62,396 nt of DNA from contig WSZJ01000021.1 in assembly GCA_009773755.1 (NCBI GenBank), forward strand, positions 4,399 to 66,794. Reading direction: 5' to 3'. The position numbers were made by a program, and so were the translations under genes. This document shows positions 43,578-51,740 of the stretch, one piece after another (position 1 is the stretch's first letter; each line of letters begins with the position of its first letter). Source of the DNA: Planctomycetota bacterium (GTDB lineage: Bacteria > Planctomycetota > MHYJ01 > WSZJ01). The notes beneath the pieces were generated by a model that saw nothing but the letters and a program-made list of their open reading frames with translations, had not been told where the DNA came from and did not search any database.

Positions 43578-44537
43578 TTACTTCCCGGTGTTATTGACTG
43601 TGACTTTCATCTCGGGCGGTTGCCGCTGCACCGGGTCCCCCGCATCCAGCGCCGCGAACGCCTTTTTCAGTTGAGGCCACTTCCAGATCAGCCGGTCACG
43701 GCACCCCGTGGGATTGTTCCCGTTGCCGTTGTGGTTTTTCGCGTGGCAGAAGCCCTTGTCCCGGAGGGCCATGATGCACTCGGGTCAGGTAGCGCCCGTA
43801 TTCGCGCCGAAGCCCGCGCCTTTGTACTCGTCCTCCAGACCGAGCGCAGCGTGCCCGAGTTCGTGGAAGATGACGCGGGCGAACCAGTTCTGGACGCCCA
43901 TCGGGATGTTGAACCAACCGTTGGGCGTGTCCTTGAACTCGATGTCGTAGACCAAGTGCCCCTCGGCCTTCTGGTCCGTGAAGATCACTTCGACGATGAA
44001 CATGGCTCCGTGCGTCGCCGTCGCCATCTTCGCGGAAGCGAGTTTCATTTCTTCGGCCAGCTTTTCGATCTCCTCGCGAGACAGGTCCTGCTTGCAGCCG
44101 ATGCTGATCGTGAGCGGCACGAGCGACGCCTGGAACAACTCCTCGAGCGCTTTCCCGGCCGCCTCGAGGTCTTTTTTTGCATCCTTGTGCTCCGGCTTGA
44201 GTTCGAGAGTTTTTTCCAGAAGCGGCTTCGCCTGCGGCCAGAGCTTCCGGTCGCGGCACCACCTTGCGAGCGCGTACGTCGCGTCGGCGTCGCCGTCCTT
44301 GAGTTTCGCCAGCTTCTCGTTGTAGAGCTCGAAGGCGCTCTTTTCCTTCGTCCATTTTGCGATGTCCGCGAATTTCACCGTGAGGCTTCCGTCGAAATTT
44401 TCCAGCGTCACCGAGTCGGCAGTTTTCTCGACGATACGGCCCTCGATGACTCGCTTGTCCTTGAGCAGGAGCATGTCGGCTCCGGCAACGCAGGCGGAGA
44501 TGGCGAGAAGTGCGGTGGTGGCGGCGAAGCGCTTCAT
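43578..44537 (-). CDS. Secreted M64-like metalloprotease with Sec next to the Met-turn
   Basis: 319 residues with UGA at 43787-43785 read as Sec251. A signal peptide (1-20) is followed by a small beta domain (ADMLLLKDKRVIEGRIVEK) shared with the HExxH proteins at 5229 and 6820. A helical part resembles TPR (RDRKLWPQAKPLLEKTLELK). The protease domain has HELGHAALGLEDEY at 225-238, spaced exactly as in peptidase family M64 (His225, His229, Asp236 ligands). Then come GAT-U-PEC-IMALRDK, where CIM is the Met-turn, and a Cys-containing tail. Sec251 and Cys254 are placed for a selenylsulfide. A plain stop would cut off the Met-turn, so readthrough is needed for a complete domain. Confidence 0.85.
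43751..43770 (-). promoter_or_regulatory. Candidate bacterial SECIS hairpin, metalloprotease
   Basis: Six-base-pair stem GGCCCU/AGGGCU (43770-43765 with 43756-43751, outer G-U) and an eight-base loop CCGGGACA, beginning 14 nt after the UGA. Weaker than the other candidates because of the larger loop. Confidence 0.5.
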
Positions 44538-44577
44538 GGGATTCTGAGATTGGACGCCGGGACTCCCGGGAAGTTCC

Positions 44578-44632
44578 TAAGCCGGGCCGGGTAAGACCGT
44601 TCTCATGCCTTCACCGCACTCGGCCCGGCTTA
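44578..44632. promoter_or_regulatory. TAAGCCGGGCCG inverted repeat
   Basis: Perfect 12-bp arms at 44578-44589 and 44621-44632 with a 31-base spacer, in the leader of the Sec metalloprotease gene and downstream of norB. A second nested pair, ACCGTTC/GAACGGT, overlaps it. No T-run follows, so it looks more like a leader structure or operator than a terminator. Confidence 0.4.
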
Positions 44633-44714
44633 TCGTGAGCGGGCCCGAAGGGCGAGTCGAACGGTTCCGAAGTTGCGAGACGGCGCAGGTGGGAAAACAC
44701 TTACCGTTGTTCGC

Positions 44715-46136
44715 TTAGACCGCGACCCGGTCGGAATCCGGCACGGGAGTGCCCTCCGAAGCGGTTGGCGGCGCTTCTGCATCCGCGGTCCGGAGCGCGC
44801 GCACGAAGGCGCCCATCCAGCGCGCGACCATCCAGAGGGCGACGGAGGCGAAGGTGAAGCCGACGGCGACCATGAGGGCGGGGAAGGCGGCGACGAAGCG
44901 GGAGAGGTCGGGGGCGGAGGGGCCGAGCTGGCGTGCGAGGCCGGCGGAAGCGCCGCGGATGGCGAACAGGGTGAGGAAAACGATGAGCAGGTGGTCGAGG
45001 GCGGTGACGGCGCGGCGCATCCAGGGGTCGCGGACGGCGGCGTGCGCCGGGCCGGCGAGCTGGCGGGCGGCCCAGGACATCGCGCACCAGAGGATCATGG
45101 AGTCGATGCCGATCATGGTGCCCATGGCGTGGGCGGTGACGATGTGCGTGCCGTGGATGAGCGAGTTCACGGGCGGGACGGACATCGCGATCGCCGAGGC
45201 GAGCATGAGGCAGGTCCAGAGCGTGACGGACGAGGCGAAGCGCGCCGGAACGGCGAGGTCGGGCGCGGGCGGCGCCTTCCGGCGCAGGTTCCAGAGGTCG
45301 ATGGTGACTTTCGCGAGGAGGATGACTTCGATCATGGAGACGAGGAAGCTGACCCAGTGGACCCACGCCGTCTGCGGGAGGTGGAACGTGTGGTGTCCGT
45401 AGTTGGTGAACGTGTTGATGATGCCGACCGCAAAGAGCAGGAACCCGGTCGTCGAGTGCGCGTAGCTGTCGTTGCCGCGCATCTTCCCGGCGATCCACAT
45501 CATCGACCCGTACGCGAGCAGGTTGAAGCTGCCGACCATCACGCCGTTCGCCTTCCACTGGATCGCGATGTCGCGAAGCGGCCGGCGGCTGATCCACTCG
45601 AGCGTGTAGGCGTTGGCTTCGAGGAACGTGATCGCGAAGAGCGGGATCGCCGCGGTCCACATCCAGACGTAGACGGGTTTGCCGCGAAGCGAGAAGCCGG
45701 CGCGGGCGAAGAAATTCCACGCGAACAGAGCCCAGCCCGTGAGGATCATCGCGCCGAACGCGGGGTGGTAGCCGGCATATTCGCGGCCGGTGAAGCGGCC
45801 CGCGAGGAGCGAAACAATGATCCCGGCGCCCGCCGTGAGCCAGAGCGCGATCATGGCGCGGAAGCGCATCCGTTCCGCGCCGCAGAATGGTCCTCCGAGC
45901 GAGATGAGCCAGGCGTGGACGACGGTCACGCCGCCGAGGAACACCCATGCGAACGCGAACGACTCATGGATCGGGCGCAGGTGTTGAAGGGTCAACCCGG
46001 AAGAGCGCAGCGACGGCTCCCACGACGTGTAGACAATCGACGCGGCCATCCCGCCGAGGAGCGTCAGCGCGCACGCCCCCAGCGCCATCAGCGCGAGGAT
46101 CGCGACCGAACGCCCGCCCTGGCCGATGGCGTTCAC
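44715..46136 (-). CDS. norB: NorB-like haem-copper oxidoreductase subunit I, divergent
   Basis: 473 residues from GTG overlapping the norC stop, with about 12 membrane spans. Family marks: low-spin haem His in LRPIHESFAFAW, GREYAGYHPAFG, the His pair in NYGHHTFHLPQ, and HGTHIVTAHAMGTMIGID near the haem ligands of NorB. The helix that should carry the first Fe-B/Cu-B His and Glu reads NGVMVGSFNLLAYGSMMW, without either, and the usual second His after AH appears as Met. It is paired with a c-type cytochrome subunit, so NO reduction or a related electron-accepting reaction is likely. The altered ligands make the exact chemistry uncertain. Confidence 0.75.
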   Translation of the reverse strand: MNAIGQGGRSVAILALMALGACALTLLGGMAASIVYTSWEPSLRSSGLTLQHLRPIHESFAFAWVFLGGVTVVHAWLISLGGPFCGAERMRFRAMIALWLTAGAGIIVSLLAGRFTGREYAGYHPAFGAMILTGWALFAWNFFARAGFSLRGKPVYVWMWTAAIPLFAITFLEANAYTLEWISRRPLRDIAIQWKANGVMVGSFNLLAYGSMMWIAGKMRGNDSYAHSTTGFLLFAVGIINTFTNYGHHTFHLPQTAWVHWVSFLVSMIEVILLAKVTIDLWNLRRKAPPAPDLAVPARFASSVTLWTCLMLASAIAMSVPPVNSLIHGTHIVTAHAMGTMIGIDSMILWCAMSWAARQLAGPAHAAVRDPWMRRAVTALDHLLIVFLTLFAIRGASAGLARQLGPSAPDLSRFVAAFPALMVAVGFTFASVALWMVARWMGAFVRALRTADAEAPPTASEGTPVPDSDRVAV

Positions 46137-46981
46137 TTGTACTCCCACCACGGCAGATCCTTCCACGTGAAGCCTTCGCGCTGGAGCATGGCGTCGTTCT
46201 TTTCGACCAGTTCGTCGCGATGCCGCGCGACCCACTCAAGGAACTCGGCGATGTCCTGCACCTGATCCGGCGTGAACGCGTGCGAGGGCATGACCCGGCG
46301 CCCTTCGGCGAGAATCGGGCCGAGATACGTCGGCGAGCGATCCTGCGCCGCGAGCGTGAGATCCGGCGCGCGATGGAAACCCTCCATGAAGGGGATGTGG
46401 CACGCGCCACAAGCCGCGGTCGTCACGACCTCGCATCCGCGCTTCGCGCTCTCGGACGGTGCCACGGAAGCCCCTTCGGCCATCAGCGCCTTCCAGTGTT
46501 TCGACGGCTGCACCGGCTTCTTTGCGGCATTGGACCGCGGCTGGGACCGCCCCGTGCGGTTCATCGCGCGCAGGAACGCGAGGACAGCGCGCTGGTCGTC
46601 GTCGGGGAGGTGAAGCGCGGGCATTTTTCCCCAGCCGTTCGTGAGGAGCGAGGCGAAATCGGAGTCGTCGCGCTTCGCATCGACGGCATTCGTGAGATCG
46701 GGCCCGAGGAAGCCGCCGAAGCCGTGGATCTGGTGGCAGACCTGGCAGTTGTTGCGGCGCCAGACGTCGAGGCCGTCGCGTTCGAGGTCGGTGAGTTGCG
46801 GCCCGGGCGCGCGCGGGTGATCGGTGTAGGCGACAACGGAGAGGCCGGCGTAGGCGGCAACCATGGCGGCGAAGAGAATTTCGCGCCAGCGGGACGTCAG
46901 GTTGCGCGCGGATTCGGGCAAGGTGGCGGGCTCCGTGGATCGGGACGCGTGCATTATCGCGGAAGGCAAAGAGCGCCACAT
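46133..46981 (-). CDS. norC: Membrane-anchored dihaem cytochrome c, NorC-like
   Basis: 282 residues. An N-terminal span (about 38-55, REILFAAMVAAYAGLSVVAY) is followed by two CxxCH haem sites: CQVCHQIHGFGGFLGPDLTN, strongly NorC-like, and CGACHIPFMEGFHRAPDLT. NorC normally has one haem; the second domain with ILAEGRRVMPSHAFTPDQVQ is extra. It should pass electrons to the NorB-like subunit whose GTG overlaps this stop. Start uncertain: ATG at 46981 or 46954, neither with a clear ribosome site. Confidence 0.82.
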   Translation of the reverse strand: MWRSLPSAIMHASRSTEPATLPESARNLTSRWREILFAAMVAAYAGLSVVAYTDHPRAPGPQLTDLERDGLDVWRRNNCQVCHQIHGFGGFLGPDLTNAVDAKRDDSDFASLLTNGWGKMPALHLPDDDQRAVLAFLRAMNRTGRSQPRSNAAKKPVQPSKHWKALMAEGASVAPSESAKRGCEVVTTAACGACHIPFMEGFHRAPDLTLAAQDRSPTYLGPILAEGRRVMPSHAFTPDQVQDIAEFLEWVARHRDELVEKNDAMLQREGFTWKDLPWWEYK

Positions 46982-47002
46982 CAAAATAATGAAGTCACAT
47001 AC

Positions 47003-47581
47003 TCAATCTTGATCAGGATGGTGAAGAATGTCCGGCGGTCGTGCCGCTTCCCCGGGCATTTCCTTTCCGAGTTTCACCACCATTTCGTGCTCCATCTCGA
47101 TGGGTCCGAGCGCGTGTCGGACTTCCACGAGCGCGAGGAGGACGGCCCCGAGCACGGATGACAGCCCGCAGATGAAGAGAGCTCCCGCGATGTAAACGGC
47201 CGCGGGCCAGAAGACGCCGGCGCCGATCGCGAGCGAGGTCAGCACCAGCAGCCCGATGGCCGTGAGCATGAACGCGACGGAGCCGCGCAGCATCCGCGCC
47301 CGCCAGAGCAGTTCGTCGGCCTGCCGCTGCCGGGCCTCTGCGCGGACGCGGGAACGCGCGCGCACGAAACTGTTCGTTTCCCCGGGCTTCGGCTTCGCGA
47401 CGACCGCTTCCTGGTCCTTCATCGCCTCCAGCCCGAGAGCGCGCAGGCGTGCGAGGATCGCCGTGAGCCGGTTGTAGAACGCCGAGGTCAGCAGCCCGCA
47501 GGCGGAGATCATGACGACGGGCACGACGGCCGAGGCGATGACTTTGTTCCAGAGTTCCGGGGAAGTCGCATCGAGGGGCAT
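47003..47581 (-). CDS. DUF2721-like membrane protein
   Basis: 192 residues. Three hydrophobic spans (about 15-33, VIASAVVPVVMISACGLLTS; 105-123; 130-152) with the conserved FYNRLTAILARLRAL after the first span, which matches DUF2721 membrane proteins of unknown function. It lies upstream of norCB on the same strand with a 21-base gap, so co-transcription is likely. Confidence 0.7.
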   Translation of the reverse strand: MPLDATSPELWNKVIASAVVPVVMISACGLLTSAFYNRLTAILARLRALGLEAMKDQEAVVAKPKPGETNSFVRARSRVRAEARQRQADELLWRARMLRGSVAFMLTAIGLLVLTSLAIGAGVFWPAAVYIAGALFICGLSSVLGAVLLALVEVRHALGPIEMEHEMVVKLGKEMPGEAARPPDILHHPDQD

Positions 47582-47628
47582 GGCCGGATTGTGCAGGATT
47601 CAAGGCGTACCGCGCGAGAGATGAGGAG

Positions 47629-48375
47629 CTACCCCTTCGGCTTGATTGCGCTCACCGTCACCTCACCGCACAGACTCGGCATGTTGCGGCCGAACCAGCG
47701 ATGAAGGCGGAAATACCACTCGTAGTCCTCCAGCGCCGCGAACCAGAGCGAAAACACCCGGTGGCCGCGGACGCCAAGCGGCTGAAGCCCGCACTTTTCA
47801 ACCCGCCGCCGCAGCCGCTTCGCCGACATGTGCTGCAGGTGGGGCGCCTGGCTCATTCCCTTGAGACGGCGCAAGAGCGCGTTGATCCGGGTCCAGATGG
47901 GCGCAAACAGGAGCTCAATCCCCATGAAAACCGGCGTCCCCACGAGCGCGAACCCCCCGGGCTTGAGCACCCGGCGGATTTCGGATAGCGCGTACTCGAA
48001 ATGGCGGTCTTCGAGGTGCTCCAGCACCTGCTCGCACACGACGGCATCCACGGACTCGTCGCGGAACGGCCACGGCCGCGTCAGATCCGCGACGATCAGG
48101 TTCGGATAATTCCGCTCCTTCGCCTTCGCCAGTCGCCTGCGGTCAAAGTCCATCCCCACCACACGCGGCGACTTGCTCGGCGCACCCCACCGCTTCCAGT
48201 ACCCCGGAAGCCGCCCTTTGCCGCAGCCCGCGTCCAGCACGAACGACGGGCCCTCCGGCAGGTGTTCCGCGAGAGCCTCCGCGTGATAGCGGTAGCGCGC
48301 GAGGCGGAGGCGGAAGAGGCGATGGGCGGGCTCGACTTCGAAGGCCAGCTTCGGGCCGGCTTCCTCTTTCGTCAC
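47629..48375 (-). CDS. Class I SAM-dependent methyltransferase
   Basis: 248 residues from GTG. The SAM-binding motif I FVLDAGCGKGRLPGYW, motif II VVGMDFDRRRLAKAKER, then FRDESVDAVVCEQVLEHLED and EIRRVLKPGGFALVGTPVFM are clear. A lid with Arg-rich helix (RLKGMSQAPHLQHMSAKRLR) is typical of Methyltransf_11 enzymes acting on lipids, quinones or small metabolites. Substrate not inferable. Divergent from the C25 peptidase gene. Confidence 0.82.
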   Translation of the reverse strand: MTKEEAGPKLAFEVEPAHRLFRLRLARYRYHAEALAEHLPEGPSFVLDAGCGKGRLPGYWKRWGAPSKSPRVVGMDFDRRRLAKAKERNYPNLIVADLTRPWPFRDESVDAVVCEQVLEHLEDRHFEYALSEIRRVLKPGGFALVGTPVFMGIELLFAPIWTRINALLRRLKGMSQAPHLQHMSAKRLRRRVEKCGLQPLGVRGHRVFSLWFAALEDYEWYFRLHRWFGRNMPSLCGEVTVSAIKPKG

Positions 48376-48496
48376 AAAGTGAATCTCGATGGAGGCACGA
48401 GGCGCGAAGTATAGCGGCGGGGCCCGGGGCTCCCGCGGAAATTGATTTGCCCGCGCGCCGCTGCTACCTTCTCAGTCCCCTCGAAGGAGAGATCGC

Positions 48497-50953
48497 ATGC
48501 CACGAGCCTTCGCCCTCGCGCTTCTCCTCGCCGCCGCCGCATCCGCGCAGTCCCCGGCAGGCCGCTTCCAGCCCGACCCGAAACTTCCTCCCGACGCCGG
48601 AGTCCCTTACGTCGTCCTTACGAGCGAAGAGCTTGCGCCGTCGTTTCAGAAGATCGCGGACTGGAAGCGGGCGTCCGGGATGCCCGCGCAGGTGATTACG
48701 GTGGAGTGGCTGAAGAAGAGCGCGTATTACCCGGGGGTGGACGTGCCGGAGCGGCTGTACCGGCTGCTTCAGGACCTGCGGCTGAACTGGCGCACGCGAT
48801 GGGTGCTGATCGGTGGCGGGATGGACGCGGTGCCGCCGCAGATGGTCAAGGCCTGGAAGAACGCAATGGGGAGCAACCGGATTGCGTGCGACGTGTATTA
48901 CTCCGACGTGCTGCCGGCGGATTGCAGCGACGCGGACAAGCTCGCGGGATACGGGTGGAACGGGAATGGCGACGGTTTTGTCGGTGAAGCGGGGAAGGAC
49001 GGGTTCGACATGGTGCCGGAGCTGTGCGTCGGGCGGATTCCCGCGGCGTCGAAGGACGAGGCGGAGGCGTGGGTCGACAAGTATTTCGAGTATGTGAATC
49101 CGCAGGGGAGGGACGCGGCGTGGATGAGCCGCGCGCTCGTGGTCGGCGCGAAGGAATTCGAGGAGCGGCAGAAGCAGGTCGCGCAGTTGTTCCGGGATCT
49201 CGGCGGCGCGGCGTACGCGGTGGAGCTGGTGGTGGAGCGCGCGCCGAAGCCGATCGAGGCGATCACCGAGGAACTTTCGAAGGGGTGCGCGTTCTTCGAT
49301 TTCTTCTGCCACGGTTGCCCTTCGCATTTCTGGGCGATGAACGACCACACGAGCTGGGGCGTGACGCAGGTGCGGACGCTCAAGCATCCCGGGATGTACC
49401 CGGTCGTGTTCGCGAACTCGTGCGACACGGGGGAGTTCGACAAGGACGTCTGCCTCGCGTCGGAGATGGTGCTGCAGCCGAAGGGCGGCGGGATCGCCTA
49501 CCTCGGCTACTCGCACCTCGCGTTCGGCGCGCCGATCGACCAGGAGATCTACAAGATCCTGTTTTCGGGCGAGTGCCCGCAGCTCGGAGCCGCGCTCCAT
49601 CTCGCGAAAAAACGGACCGCGCAGGATGAGTGGACCGTGCAGGTGCTCCAGCTCTTCGGCGAACCCGAGATGTGGGTGCGGACGGGCGCGCCCCTCGCGC
49701 TGAAAGTGTCCGGCGAAAAGTTGATGGCGAACGTCCCGGGCCGCCTGACGGTGACCGACGCCTCCGACAAACCGCTGAAGGGCGCGCGCGTGCTCGTCGA
49801 CGCGGCGGGCGTGTACGTCGTCGGCACTTCGGACGAAAAGGGCCTTGTCCTGCTTCCGCCGCCCCCGAAAGGAGGCGCCGCGCGCGTCTCGGTGCTGGCG
49901 CAGAACGGCACGCGCTTTGAGAAGAAGGTCTCGATCGAATCGAAGCTGCCGCAGGACGTGGTCGCGGTCGCGCGGCCGTCGCTGGCGGTGGACGACGCGG
50001 AGGGGAATGCTCAGAAGGACCTGAATCCCGGCGAGAAGGTGAAATTCGTGTTCACGTGGCCGAAGGAGACGGCGTTTCCTCACGGGGATCTCGCGCTCGA
50101 GTTCGAGGAGGACCCGTTCGTGAAGGTCGTCTCGGGACCGGACCCGGTCGAGAACGGCGCGTCGTTCGTCGTGCAGGCGAACCGCCGCATCCCGAGCTGG
50201 CACCAGTGCTGGGCGAAGCTGACGTTCAAGCTCGAGGCGTCGCCCGACCCGTGGACGTGGATGTTCCGGCAGGCCGTCGAGGGGCCCGCGCTTTCGGTCG
50301 CGGCCGTCGCGGTCGACGACGCCGACGGGAACAAGGACAAGCGCGTCGGATGGGAGGACGCGGGCAAGAAGCTGAAGTTCAGCGTCGGGCTGTACAACAG
50401 CGGCACGCAGAAGGCGGGCGGCGTGAAAATCGTCGCGAGCTCGACGGATCCGTCGGTCACGCTTTCGAAGCCGGAGATTGCGTTCGGCTCCGTCACGCTC
50501 GAAGACGTCGCCCACCCGAAAGACAAGACGTTCGAGTTCACGCTCGCCGTCGACTACGACGGCCACCCGATCGCCTTCGCGCTCGCGATCGAGGACGACC
50601 GCAAGAACAAGTGGGAAGGGCGGCTGGTCTTTACGGTTCCTCCGGCGCCGCCAATCCTCGTCCACGCTGAGCCCGGCCTCAAGTCGGTCGCCGTCGGCTG
50701 GTCGCCGAGCGGCTCGCCGGGGGTCGTCGGCTACCACGTCTACCGCTGCGCGAGCGAAAAGGGGCCCTTCACGAAACTCACCGAGCAGCCCGTGAAAGGC
50801 GCGACGCGCTTCCCCGACGTCGCGGTGAAGCCGATGTCGAAATACTTCTACGTCGTCACGAGCGTCACCGCCGACGGCCTCGAATCGCGGTACTCGGGGA
50901 TCGCGAGAGGATTCACGCTTACGCCGCTTCCAAAAATGAAGGAGGCGAAGTGA
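48497..50953 (+). CDS. Gingipain-like (C25) cysteine peptidase with C-terminal beta domains
   Basis: 818 residues. A signal peptide (1-18) precedes a C25 catalytic domain with LIGGGMDAVPPQMVK, DVYYSDVLPADCSD, the catalytic His272 in FFCHGCPSHFWAMND and Cys309 in VFANSCDTGEFDKD. A propeptide is not evident. From about 395 on there are several immunoglobulin-like or CARDB-type modules, then a fibronectin-like domain (about 715-810, PILVHAEPGLKSVAVGWSPS). Probably exported to the surface. Its stop overlaps the next gene (GTGA), with GGAGG just before. Confidence 0.82.
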   Translation: MPRAFALALLLAAAASAQSPAGRFQPDPKLPPDAGVPYVVLTSEELAPSFQKIADWKRASGMPAQVITVEWLKKSAYYPGVDVPERLYRLLQDLRLNWRTRWVLIGGGMDAVPPQMVKAWKNAMGSNRIACDVYYSDVLPADCSDADKLAGYGWNGNGDGFVGEAGKDGFDMVPELCVGRIPAASKDEAEAWVDKYFEYVNPQGRDAAWMSRALVVGAKEFEERQKQVAQLFRDLGGAAYAVELVVERAPKPIEAITEELSKGCAFFDFFCHGCPSHFWAMNDHTSWGVTQVRTLKHPGMYPVVFANSCDTGEFDKDVCLASEMVLQPKGGGIAYLGYSHLAFGAPIDQEIYKILFSGECPQLGAALHLAKKRTAQDEWTVQVLQLFGEPEMWVRTGAPLALKVSGEKLMANVPGRLTVTDASDKPLKGARVLVDAAGVYVVGTSDEKGLVLLPPPPKGGAARVSVLAQNGTRFEKKVSIESKLPQDVVAVARPSLAVDDAEGNAQKDLNPGEKVKFVFTWPKETAFPHGDLALEFEEDPFVKVVSGPDPVENGASFVVQANRRIPSWHQCWAKLTFKLEASPDPWTWMFRQAVEGPALSVAAVAVDDADGNKDKRVGWEDAGKKLKFSVGLYNSGTQKAGGVKIVASSTDPSVTLSKPEIAFGSVTLEDVAHPKDKTFEFTLAVDYDGHPIAFALAIEDDRKNKWEGRLVFTVPPAPPILVHAEPGLKSVAVGWSPSGSPGVVGYHVYRCASEKGPFTKLTEQPVKGATRFPDVAVKPMSKYFYVVTSVTADGLESRYSGIARGFTLTPLPKMKEAK

Positions 50954-51696
50954 GACTTCTCGCGGCGCTGCTTCTCGCGGGCTCGGCGGCGCACGCCGAC
51001 GCGATCGCGTGGGCGAAGAACATCGACGAAGCGAAGAAGGCGGCGGCGGAGAAGAAGCCCATCGCGGTGGTGTTGATCCAGAAGGGGTGTGCGCACTCGG
51101 TCGAGCTGATGCAGAACCTGGCGAAGGACGACCGCCTCGCGACGCTGTCGCTCGTGTGGCTCGCGGTGCAGGTCGGCACGGACGAGTACACGGGCTGGTT
51201 CGTGAAGAACTGCGGCGGCAACGTCGAGGGGACGCCGTCGGTGCTCGTGTTGAACCCGAAGGGCGAGAACGCCGATCCCGCGTACGCCGGGCTGCCGGTC
51301 GTCACGTCGCCGGACATGGACGACGTGATGCCGCTCCTCCGACGCGCGTCGGAGTGCGCGAAGCAGGAGGAGCCTCAGAAGGACAGGGACGCCTGCCGTC
51401 TCGCGATGGAGAAGGTCGCCACCGCGAAATCGCCGGGCGAAAAGATCGCCGCCTGGACCGCCGCAATCCGCGCCGGCGACGGCTGGAGCGCCGAGGAAAA
51501 ACCCGTCGCCGACGCCCGCGCCGGAATCGAGAAGGCGCTTCAGGAAGGCAGTGCCGAGATGCTCCGGATTTTCCGCGAAGTCCGCGACCCCGCGGAGCAG
51601 AAGGCCGCGTTCGAGAAGGTGAAAGCCGACTACTCCGGCACGAGCGTGGGGGAGTGGGCGGGCGAAGCAGCGGTGAAGATCAAGGTCAAGAAATAG
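50950..51696 (+). CDS. Secreted thioredoxin-like protein, Cys form
   Basis: 248 residues from GTG overlapping the peptidase stop. A signal peptide (1-16) is followed by a thioredoxin-like domain with AIAWAKNIDEAKKAAAEKKP and LIQKGCAHSVELM. Cys47 aligns with the Sec of the tandem selenoproteins, but the resolving Cys is Ser. A cis-Pro region VEGTPSVLVLNPKG follows. The C-terminal half is helical, as in the Sec proteins. It gives an internal Cys counterpart to the UGA-containing paralogues. Confidence 0.72.
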   Translation: MRLLAALLLAGSAAHADAIAWAKNIDEAKKAAAEKKPIAVVLIQKGCAHSVELMQNLAKDDRLATLSLVWLAVQVGTDEYTGWFVKNCGGNVEGTPSVLVLNPKGENADPAYAGLPVVTSPDMDDVMPLLRRASECAKQEEPQKDRDACRLAMEKVATAKSPGEKIAAWTAAIRAGDGWSAEEKPVADARAGIEKALQEGSAEMLRIFREVRDPAEQKAAFEKVKADYSGTSVGEWAGEAAVKIKVKK

Positions 51697-51740
51697 CCGA
51701 TTCTGCGAAGATCGCCGCTTCCACGATCAGGAATTTCCCC

